DNA from: Eurosta solidaginis
Taxonomy: Eukaryota; Arthropoda; Insecta; Diptera; Tephritidae
Assembly: GCF_040869045.1 (NCBI RefSeq)
Contig: NC_090321.1
Coordinates: 182,809,596 to 182,873,595, forward strand
DNA: 64,000 nt
Reading direction: 5' to 3'
This document shows positions 10,791-21,084 of this stretch, piece by piece. Each line of letters begins with the position of its first letter. Positions within the stretch are counted from its first letter, which is position 1. The notes below the pieces were generated by a model. It worked only from the letters and a program-made list of their open reading frames with translations. It ran no database searches and had not been told where the DNA came from. A program made the position numbers and the translations under genes.

Positions 10791-11111
10791 TAAATAAAAT
10801 AAATTTTGATAACCTCCGAAAAGATTTTAGGCCGAGCTTCTCTTCTTATTTGCGTCGTGCTCCAATTAATTTTTGATACAAATTGGTGGGACGGGGCCTA
10901 CTTGTTTGATGCCGACTCCGAACGACATCTGTAAGGCATGTGAGTTTTCACTGAGAGCTTTTCATGACAGAAATACACTTGGAGTGCTTGCCAAACACTG
11001 CCGAGGGCGACCCAGTTTAGAAACATTTACTTCTAATTGAAAAAACGCGTGAACCCAGGAGCATCGGTGTGATAGGCAGCGCACGCTACCATCACACCAC
11101 GGCGACCGCCT
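10791..11111 (-). mobile_element. tRNA-derived SINE, copy S3
   Basis: The minus strand begins ggcggtcgccgtggtgtgat, carries an A-box-like tgatggtagcgtg and a damaged B box (ctgggttcacgc), then the shared body. The tail is A/T-rich. A 10-bp target duplication, atggaacata, lies at 10781-10790 and 11112-11121. Confidence 0.8.
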
Positions 11112-11121
11112 ATGGAACATA

Positions 11122-11505
11122 CGGTCCTGGTATATGGGGTTCGGTATAGGGCCCCACATATTTCTTGTAAATTTCGATTCAATCAATATTTGATATTTTA
11201 TTAATTTCGTTGCTGTTTTTTCTTTTGTTTCTTAAAATCGGCTACATGAATTTCAAACTGAAAACAGACAACTGTACCGAAAAGAAAGTAGATATTATCA
11301 ATTATACCCCAGTGTAGACAAAAAAGATCAATGGTAGACCATTCTCTTTAGGCATTACCCGCACGAATTTTTGCTGGGAGTATGTAACGTGTGTTGTGTT
11401 CGTTTCTTTAAATTGATTTTTGTTATTCAACATGAGACGTGATTTGAATGAGTAAAATAATTTGATGCGCAAAATATCCAAATCTTTTTTATTACAAGTA
11501 TTTAA
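11122..11505. other. No gene recognised
   Basis: AT-rich spacer between SINE S3 and the MITE at 11506. No motif seen. Confidence 0.4.
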
Positions 11506-11728
11506 GCTGGAGACATTGGTGCTTTATCGGTAACCGTATCGGTAACCTTTTAACAGCTGATTCGACCAACCTTATGAGAATCAATGCAATCGATTATTGG
11601 TGCCGCTAAGGTCGTAACCGTATCGTAGCCAACCAATTGGGTTTTGGTTTACCGTCGTAACGATAAACAGCTGATTACGTTAGGGATACGGATACAGCGA
11701 TACGACATACGGCACCAATGACTCCAGC
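11506..11728. mobile_element. MITE with GCTGGAG ends
   Basis: A 223-bp element with inverted ends gctggagacattggtgc and, in reverse complement, gctggagtcattggtgcc. It is flanked by tttaa at 11501-11505 and 11729-11733. The core repeats blocks such as ggtaaccgtatcgg and cagctgatt in both orientations. The flanks could be a 5-bp duplication TTTAA or a TTAA of the piggyBac type, so the superfamily is open. It does not start with CCC as typical piggyBac ends do. Confidence 0.65.
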
Positions 11729-11733
11729 TTTAA

Positions 11734-13262
11734 ACAAACACGTTTATAGCCTAGCAAATTGACTGTCAGCGTTTAATTTGCCGTTGATTTAGATTTATGA
11801 ATAACGGCTTTGAAAAAAAAAATGTTGTTGAGAATTCCATATTCTAGTGTTTATCTGTTGGTTAGGAGAAATGGGAAGCAAACAGGAGCGGTAAAAGCAG
11901 AAGAGGTGAGGAAAGCGAAAATTATAGTAATTCATTTTGTTGCTTGATTTCCCGAAAGGGCCGATAATAGGTATATATTGGAACATCCTTTTTAAAAAAT
12001 TTAATATTAACTTGAATTCCTTAATGTATTCCATGGAATTTTGAAATACAAGCAGATAATACCATTGATTTTATGCCTTTAATTCATTAAAACCGCACAA
12101 CCGACAATTGGAATTGTCAGATGAATAGCACCTCTTTACTCCCCAACGGTCCTTGTGCTGAAACTGAAATATTTGTCAAAACTTAAGCACATAAAAAATG
12201 ATGCAGGGATAAAAACAGTCATCACACAAGGAAAATACAACAAAATAGAAAAAGTTTTTGCTTATCTCCGCGGTACAAGTTAACTCAAAAATAAATGTAC
12301 GACTCATTTATTTGCTTAAAATATGAGTAAATACGTACAAATGACGGGAAATTGTGTCACGTTGACGACTGTAACTGTGATGTAACAAACATTTGAGATT
12401 TTTCTGTTCAAGCTCAGCGCTTCGCTGAAGGGAAGTCAGTGAAAAAAAAAAACTGTTCTAAAGTGGAAATTTTTTATTTGCGTAGTTTGGAGCAAGTAAA
12501 AAGGTAGTGCAGGTGAGACAGTTTCCACCGCTTAGGACATCGCTTTGTTATATATATAATTCAAAATGCTTTTTATGGGTAAGGCAGTTACCAAGGTTGT
12601 TGCTATATGTACACGAAATTTTTGGCCATCTTCGCTTTAATTTTCATAATTTTCGCACCATTGCCGCTAACACACTTTTCTTTGAGATCTCAACTTTTCT
12701 ATAGAAAAAAATTGGTTCAGAGATTTGTGTTAATGTCCTTTTGATTCCCCCTTCCTATTTGCCCTAAATAAGATTTTGTGGCCTTGGAAACAACAACTGT
12801 CAGCGCTTTATCGTATTTTTTGAAGGAGAATGTTCCGAAAAACATGTTAGGGTCAATTCGGCAAATTCTTGTTTTAATAAAATCAAAGAAGTTTGCTTGC
12901 GATTTGGTTAAAAATCCGTTTTAAAAGAATTTCGCACAATTAACCCAACTTATAAAAATTATTCAATATTTATTAATGATGGCTCAAACATTCTCAGCGC
13001 AAATATCTCTCTTTAATACTTTACAAATTTGCGAACGAAATCTGTTCTCAAATTTTTTTACCTTACACCGAAAGAAAAAGACTGGTAAAATCAACCGAAA
13101 TACGGATCAATTCAACCGAAATTTCTGTCAATTTTTATCCATCGCAACAAGATGTTGAATCGACTGCGCACAAATCGATGATTCATAATTGACCGCGTGA
13201 GTAGTCAAATGAACAAAAAAAGTTGTTGCGACAGCTTTGTACGAAAGCACCTATGTTGCCAT
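11734..13262. other. AT-rich sequence, no gene recognised
   Basis: No protein motif, repeat family or RNA gene recognised. The short open frames lack any domain signal. Confidence 0.4.
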
Positions 13263-13630
13263 ATAAATAAATAAATGTAAGGAAGGCGCGATGATAACCT
13301 CCGAAGAGATTTTAGGCCGATCTTCTCTTCCAAATTGCGTAGTGCTCCTTTTTAATTTTTCTTACAAATTGGCGGGACGGGACCTACATGTTTTATGCCG
13401 ACTCCGAACGGTATCTGCGAGGCAGATGAGTTTTCACTGAGAGCTTTTCATGGCAGAAATATACTCGCAGCGCTTGACAAACACTACCGAGGGGCGACCC
13501 CGCGTAGGAAAATTTTCTTCTAATTGAAAAAGCTTGTTTCTAAAATGTTGGTGTTGCTTTGCCCGGGGTGTGAACACAGGGTCTTCGGTGTGGTAGGCGG
13601 AGGACGCTACCATCACATAACGGCGGCCAC
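13263..13630 (-). mobile_element. tRNA-derived SINE, copy S4
   Basis: A nearly full-length minus-strand copy. The head reads ccgccgttatgtgatggtag, the body carries the gccgttcggagtcgg-type block as gccgactccgaacgg on the plus strand, and the tail is taaataaataaat. The B box is mutated. I could not define a target duplication. Confidence 0.75.
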
Positions 13631-15065
13631 CGTATACATGCCTAAATATGTGAATCCATATACACGCATGCTTGCTACATATGCATATGTACGCACTTAC
13701 TAATCGAATTTCAATTGGGCGTACATCAAATATGGCACATATTAAACATTATACACTTTATTATTTTGTTTTATTAAACGCACTTTCACCAAATTTTATA
13801 ATTTATAATTTATTTAATTTATAGTTTTGAACTTCGCTTTTCAAATAGAAATGAAAACAGTAGTCACACAACTCATTCTCAATTCTTTCAGTTGCAACTC
13901 AGCTTATTCTCAATTTCTTCTCTCGCATGTATTTGCCACACTTGATTGTTTCGAACAAAACTTGTAGTATAAATGTTTGACATAAGATTTTAAATAGAGA
14001 ACTTGTAAGTTATAAAAAAGTAAAGAATTAAATCGCAGGAAGGTAATTCACCACTGGAGTAACTTTACATGTAATTCGGCAAGTTTAATTTTCGCAACAC
14101 TTTAAGTTGAAACGATTCCAAAACAACTCAAACTTTTGGTTGTCGGAAACATCTACATTAAAAAAGGATGTTTTTTTTTATCTTATTAGATTCGTTCGCG
14201 TGAGTGAAAATTCGTAAAAACTTGAACAAAAATGTTACTAACTTTTGAAAAATCCTGTTCGTTAAAGCAAAACTTTTGCAAAAAGAGGGCGCAGTTTTGC
14301 ATTTCGCTTGGAGGAGAGGGTGCAAAATTGTACCCGATAAATAGGTGTCCCGGTATCTCATAATTTTTTGCACAGTAAATCCAAGAAAGGGTTTTTACTT
14401 TTTGTATTGATAACTAAAAACTAGTTTTTGTTGTTTTCCCATTTTGTGTGTTTTTTCGATTTGGTGGTTTTCTTATTTTGGTGTTTTTTTTAACAAGTGG
14501 TACCGTCGTCATAAGTACAAAGTAGAGAGCGCATTGAGCGTAAAATTCTCTTTGATATGACCAGTGCGATCTGCTGTGTTAACAAAAAAATCTGTTAGAT
14601 TGATTAGGAATCTGTAAATTTTACAGAATTTTGTTAACTTAAGAGCGAAAATTTCTCTTCTTTTGAAATGACTAAACTAATTTGTTCGCTTGACAAAGAA
14701 CTCGGTCGAATTAACCATAATTCGATCAATTTCACCGAATATCCGTTAAGTCAAGAACAACAGAACCGATTTGTTGATTTTACTAGCAACATTTCTTTCA
14801 GTGTACCATGGATGGAAGCCGTAAGCTTCCTGAGCTCTGTCGAAAATGTAATCATATTCGTTTTGTGCCCCTACCTTAATCTTGTGCATTTCTGCAGCAA
14901 TCGGCTTGACTTGATAAAAGACTCCTGAATTTAAAAATAGATAGGCGAAAATTTTTACTTTAACTTGTAATAAAACGCTTGAATACGAAAAGTTTTCTCA
15001 ATCTTTTTTATATTATCCAAACTCTTTGTTATGATCTTGTATATGGTGGACTTGTTTACAATTTT
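13631..15065. other. AT-rich sequence with a small inverted repeat
   Basis: No gene recognised. A short hairpin-like inverted repeat lies at about 14577-14638: gttaacaaaaaaatctgt pairs imperfectly with acagaattttgttaac. The 86-residue frame at 14668-14928 has no recognisable motif. Confidence 0.4.
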
Positions 15066-15265
15066 CGCCAGAGCCTCGACTGTTAATGAAACAAGGTTCG
15101 CCACGTATAGGTGAGATTGACAATTGGGTTTGGAGAAGCTATATATTGCGCTGGCAACCTGAAAGTGTTGCGCTAAACAACCCCTTCAATCTGGTATTTT
15201 AGTCGCCTCTTACGACAGGCATACCTACCGCGGGTATATTCTGACCGCCTAACCCGGGGGACTAG
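15066..15265 (-). mobile_element. (CAA)-tailed retroelement fragment, copy C
   Basis: The minus strand carries ctgtcgtaagaggcgac, the ccagcgcaatatatagct block and the cattaacagtcgaggctct block. The 3' end is truncated before the tail. It has no coding capacity. Confidence 0.6.
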
Positions 15266-15549
15266 AATATTATTGGGGACGTAGCCGATTTCCCTGCTTT
15301 TCTCCAGATATAACCATTTCAATACAGGTATACCTCGACCAGTCAAAATGTTTAAAACTTTGTTTAGTAAAAAAATTCGTATAGGTGTCAATTTAGATTC
15401 ATTTGTTAATGAGTTATTATGTTTGTTTGTTTTTCCATTTTTTTTGTATTGACAAAGTGAGTATCAAAGAACTGCGTTAACTTTTACACAACCTTCGATT
15501 AAAATGTCTTCATGTTTATAAAGGTTATACTGCCGTCCTAAAAAAATAT
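15266..15549. other. Spacer before the BEL fragment
   Basis: AT-rich with no recognised coding sequence. No LTR or gag is found upstream of the BEL reverse transcriptase fragment. Confidence 0.4.
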
Positions 15550-18500
15550 GGGTATCTATATATGGATTACGTTTACAAGGGTTATGCAAAAAAGTTACCA
15601 GTGTCTGAGATTGACAACGTTGATGATCATACATGGTACTTGCCACACTTTGTAGCAACCAACCCAAACAAAGGGAATAAACGCCATTTAGTTTTTGATG
15701 CTGCCGCAAAGATTAAAGATATGTCGCTAAATAGTGCTTTGTTGAAAGGTCCGTCTGAATACCAACCGAAATCATTGGTAAATATTTTATTTAATTTTCG
15801 ACTACGAAAGGTAGCCGTATGTGGAGATATACGTGAAATGTTTCACATGGTATTGATTCGCGACGACGATCAAAATTCACAACGTTTTCTATGGAGAGGA
15901 GGAAATTCTCTCCAGCCTCCAGATATATATGTAATGAGAGTTATAGTATTTGGGTCAATTAGTTCACCCTGTTCCGCCCAGTACATTAAGAATCTAAACG
16001 CTGAAAGTTTTCGAGACACCTTTCCGAGGACAGTCGAAGCTATCATTCAATGCCACTATGTCGACGACTATATGGATAGCTTCAACGACATTAAGGAAGC
16101 TATCGAGGTAACTAAGAAGGTGATAGAAATACACGAATGTGGGGGGTTTGAACTGAGAAACGTAATCTCCAACTCTGAAGAGCTTGTGCAAGCTGTAGGG
16201 GGCAGTTCAGCATCGCTTTCGCAAAGGGAAGTTAGCACCTGTAAGGGGGAAGGTACCACTGAAAAGGTACTTGGTATGCACTGGTGTCCGAAAAGAGACT
16301 ACTTCTGTTTTAAGCTGTCGTTTGCTAGGGTACCAAAGGCGGTGCTAGATGGTATGCGTAAACCCACAAAGGGGGAAATGCTTAGCGTATTAATGTCAAT
16401 ATTTGACCCTTTCAGTTTGCTTTGTAGCGCTACAGTTTGCGCTAAAGTATTGCTACAACGGCTGTGGCAGCGGAACGTGGGTTGTCATGACCCCATTCCT
16501 GATGACATATATGAAAAATGGTTTGATTGGTACAAAGGTTTGCGAACCATAGAAGACTTAAAGGTGCCACGATGTTATAACCAGGAGTTTTTTAATGACA
16601 AGGCAGACATTCAGCTGCACATTTTTGTTGACGCAAGTGAGCTTGCATATTCAATTGTTGCTTATTGGCGCTTGAGCTACGAAAATAAAACAGATGTCAT
16701 CTTTATCGCTGGACGGTCAAGGTGTAGCCCACTTAAACCGCTGTCAATACCTCGCCTAGAGTTGCAGTCTGCCGTTATAGGCGTTCGGCTGAAGGAAGCC
16801 ATAATCGCCAGCCACGACGTTACACCTAACATGATACTATTTTGGACGGATTCCAAGACTGTGATCCAATGGATTAGATCCGACCCTAGATGCTATAAAC
16901 AGTTCGTCGCTCATCGCGTATCAGAAGTGCTGCAGTCATCCGAGGTGCACCAATGGAAATGGGTGCCAGGGAGTGTCAATCCCGCTGACGTTGCAACGCG
17001 TTCAAAGAAGTTTGACTCAAATTGTAAATGGATCAATGGTCCTCAATTTTTAAAGTGGGACGCGGATCGTTGGCCTACTGTTCCAAAAGACATTGCTGAG
17101 GAAGATATCGATACCGAGCTGCGTTCTAAAATACTGTATACAATACAGACATACGATCATGTTGTGCCCTTTGCTAAATATACCAACTTGTACAAATTTC
17201 TCCGAATAATGACGTGGGTGCGATTAGCAGTATCAAAATTTCGTTCGCTGGCAAACAAGAAAGATTTGATTGTACATAAATCAATATCGGCGACACAAAT
17301 AAAGCAAACAGAGTCTTTTATCTACCGCCTAGTTCAAAATACTGAGTTTGCGGACGAAATGCAAATGTTGTCCAGTGGTTCGCCAGTAAGTAAAAGCTGC
17401 TCGATTTACAAATTATGTCCGACATTGGATGAAGATCGTGTTGTGCGTTTGGGTGGCCGAATAGATTACGCCGATTGCGTACCCGCATCAACCAAGCGAC
17501 CAGTGATACTGCCTAAAGGTCATCCGCTGTCTTACTTGGTAGGCAAACATTACCATGAAATGTTTCATCACCATAATTTCGAGTCTATGGTTGCCGCTAT
17601 AAGATACAAGTATTGCATTCCAAGCGTTCGCCGTCTGTTAAGATCAATTAAAATAAGTTGTCAACTATGCAAAAATTTGGCAGCCGCTCCGCAAACACCA
17701 TTGATGGGTCAACTCCCCAAGGACAGGCTTACCCCGTTTGTAAGACCATTTTCATTCACAGGCGTGGACTACTTCGGTCCAGTCATGGTATCTATTGGAC
17801 GGCGTCATGAAAAGCGATGGGTGGCCATCTTTACTTGTCTTACGATTAGGGCTATCTACCGACGCCGCCGTTATAGTATGTCGTAACTTTATTAACCATA
17901 GGGGCGTTCCAAATCGTATGAGAAGCGATCGAGGCACAAACTTTGTAGGTGCTAGCAAAGAAACGTGGGTAGAGGTTGAAAAGGGCATTTCTAGTAAATG
18001 CTGCCGCAGAGGCATCGAGTGGTTGTTCAATGCTCCGGCAAATCTGTCAGCTGGTGGTGTGTGGGAACGAATGGTTCGCACGGTAAAAAGGGTGCTGCAG
18101 TTCACTTTAAAGGAAAAAGCTCCGCAACTGGAGACTTTACATAGCCTCCTTTTAGAAGCGGAGAATCTTGTGAATTCTCGTCCGTTAACACATGTTCCGA
18201 TTGAGCACAGCGACGATGAACCGCTTACTCCAAACCACTTTCTATTGGGGTCTCCCAACTTCGTCCAAGCAGCTGAGGTACCAGAAGTGGGATGTCTAGG
18301 AAAGCAGTGGCATATATCACAGCAGTTAAAGCAAACGTTCTGGAAGAGATGGGTTCTCGAGTATCTTCCGACTTTGACCAGACGCGTAAAATGATTCAAA
18401 CAAGTAAAGCCGATATGTGTTGGCGACGTGGTGATTGTATGCGACGACAACGAAAGCCGTGGGCAATGGAAGAAAGGCATCGTCCTGGAAGCAAAGGCGG

Positions 18501-18652
18501 CAGCCGATGGTCAAGTTAGGACAGTCTTGGTGAAGACTGCTGCTGGAAATTTACGTAGGCCGGCTTCAAAGATTGCCGTACTCGACGTAAAGGGTGATTC
18601 CCCTGGCAGTGAATCGAATCACGGAAAGGAGGATGTTATAGATAGAAATTAA
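15550..18652 (+). pseudogene. BEL/Pao retrotransposon pol fragment, 5'-truncated
   Basis: The main frame (15562-17886) encodes reverse transcriptase from the finger region onward, with YVDD at about residue 166. The Pao RNase H-like region follows (IPRLELQSAVIG, FWTDSKTVIQW), then an integrase zinc-binding region and the start of the integrase core (GVDYFGP). A frameshift near 17850 moves the rest of the integrase to 17795-18394, where SDRGTNF and GGVWERMVRTVK give the second Asp and the Glu. A stop at 18392-18394 and another frame change lead into the C-terminal DUF5641-type domain (18428-18652, ending ...RRPASKIAVLDVKG). Gag and protease are missing and no LTRs were found, so it cannot be functional. 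It is a different copy and lineage from the BEL element at 41243-48076. Confidence 0.88.
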
Positions 18653-18869
18653 TATTAAATAGTTATGTACCGAGTACTTTAAACCTTTTCTTATATTCTT
18701 TAAAAATACGTACTTTATAAGCAACTCTGTTAAAAAAGGCAACTCTGTTAATAGCCATTTTGTTCGTGCGCATCTGGTCCTTTCTTTTGAAAAGAAACAT
18801 TGAAAGAGAACGAACAAGTAAGTCCTGAATTAATTCGATATAACCAATTTAAATGTAATTAATGAATCC

Positions 18870-20440
18870 GTTTTTATCAGATATAAAAACATTACAAATA
18901 GTATTGTTACAAATATTCTCGTGCGTTTTATTCCAAAGTCTTGCCGTCTACAACAGTGACATTGTTCCCAGCTGCTGGAAGATATCCACAATAATACCAG
19001 TGGCAAAAGTAAAAAATACAATGCAACCTGACGAGCTGCGTCCGATTAATACCCTACCTGTTGATGAAAAAATTATGGAAACAGTGGTGAAAAAGCAACT
19101 AGTAACATACCTAGACGATCATAATATAATCATACCAGAGCAATCAGGCTTCAGGAAAGACCACTCCTGCGAAATAGCATTGAACATGGTAATTGCAGTG
19201 TGGAAAGAGGTTGTTGCTGATAAAAAGGTAGTAGTATCTTGCTTCTTAGACTTAAAGAGGGCGTTTGAAACAATCGATCGAAATGAGTTGCTGAAGTTAT
19301 TGGATAAAATTGGGATCAAGGGAAAATCTTTGGAATGGTTTCGTAGTTAGCTGAGTAACAAAAAGCAGAGGACGGTAATTGGAGACGCAGTTTCATCGGT
19401 TGTTGATGTTAATATTGGGCTGCTACAAGGCTCAGTACTTGCTCCGATATTGTTTATAATTTACATCAATGATATAAAAACTTGTTTGAGAAATTGTAAA
19501 ATAAGTCTTTTGCGGATGATGTATTAGTTAGCATTAGTGACAAAAATGTAGATTGCGCTGTCATGAAAATACAAGAAGACTTAAATAATTTATATAAGTG
19601 GATGTGCAGCAGAGAGCTAAAACTTAATACTGATAAAACGAAGTATATGATATTTCACAAGAACCATAATAACTTTATCGAATCTAGTCTGAAAATAAAA
19701 ACCAATGCAATTGAAAGAGTAGATCATATGAAGTACCTAGGTGTAATAATTGATGAGAAACTAAGTTTCACAGAACATATGAATCATTTAGAGAAGAAAA
19801 ATGCGCAAATAGGATTTATGTATCGAACGTGTAAGCATATTAGCCAACTTAACAAAATATTAGTATATAGATCAATTGTAGAACCACGTTTTATTTACTG
19901 CCCAACAATACTACTAGTAGCAAATGATACGTTAATTAATAAGCTCCAAATACAGCAAAACAAAGCAATGCGTTTATTATGCTTCCTATATTAAATTGGC
20001 TTAGTATTAAACAATTAATCTGTTATTACTCTTTGAAGTTTATAGATTACATAACACAGGAAATGTTACCAAATTATCTGAGTGATAGGATACATTACAA
20101 TCATGAGATCCATAACTATGGAACTAGGAGTAGCAGAAATTTAAGACTGTCCAAAGTAAGAACCGAGTTCGCAAAAAAGACCTTAGAATACGTAGGCTAT
20201 AAAATGTATAATGAACTACTAGCAGAGATAAAAGACTGTGAAAACGTTGTTAAGTTTAAAGAAAAACTATTTCTATATTATAAAAATTTAACTATGTAAT
20301 ATTAGTTAAACAATGAATTTACTCATTTCTTTTTAATAAAATAGTTTTAAGAAACAATTATAAATTTTGTAAATTGTACTATACAATGAGTTAGGCTTTC
20401 TTGGCCGTAATAAATAAAATAATAATAATAATAATATAAT
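18870..20440 (+). pseudogene. LINE reverse transcriptase, 5'-truncated, with a (TAA)n tail
   Basis: The frame at 18862-19350 carries reverse-transcriptase fingers and palm (LRPINTLPVDEK, EQSGFRKDHSCE, CFLDLKRAFETID). A stop at about 19348 interrupts it. LLQGSVLAPILFIIYIND follows, then a frame change and FADDVLVS with the catalytic DD near 19515. The next frame (19563-19994) has KTKYMIFHKNH and KYLGVIIDEKL. A last frame (19979-20299) has HNYGTRSSRNLRL. The 3' end is at about 20405-20440 in a taataataataataata tail. The endonuclease domain is missing. The clade (I/Outcast versus CR1/Jockey group) cannot be settled by eye. Confidence 0.8.
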
Positions 20441-21084
20441 TACTTCATCCCATTACAAACCTACGTTATGTCGACATAATTATAAATTTGGACCAAACAA
20501 CTTTTTCGGGTACCCAAGCGGAACCTTACAATTTTATTTCATCCCCCAATACCGCAAACGCAATAAATCCTGTTGGATGGACCTCTTTTTTAGACCGTTA
20601 AATTTATTATAAGAATATTTGATTTGGGTACTAAGGGTTAGAGCTCTGGTAAACTTTTTGTAAAAACATGAAATTTCAACACTATTTGTATGGAAAAGTT
20701 AAAATCACGATGAGGCACATTTGAACTTTAGAACATAAGCCGAAACTTTTGAAGGCTACCTTTTTACATATCCTAAACAATATTATCAGTAGAAGAAAAG
20801 GAAATTTGTTTGCCCACCCTTATAATTATAATACCCTTGCGCAGCCAGGTATAAATATTGTATTTCGGCGTGCTAGAAAAGACTCAGTTTATAATATGTA
20901 TGTTCAAAATGGTTACAAGTTTAATCTATATTATATGGTAATTTTTAACTGCATTTACAAACCATGTCCGAATGAAAAAAAGAGAAAACATTTAAGTTCG
21001 TTTTTTTTAATTAAGCAACTTGTTGCTCATACGCACCGTTGTGCATGAAATAGTCAAGCAAAGCGTAAACTTAGCAACCATACC
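20441..21084. other. No gene recognised
   Basis: AT-rich. The 99-residue frame at 20749-21048 shows no domain, signal peptide or family resemblance that I recognise. Confidence 0.35.

Noticed and set aside
17752..18480. 242-residue minus-strand frame
   Set aside because: It mirrors the BEL integrase coding on the plus strand and has no domain of its own.
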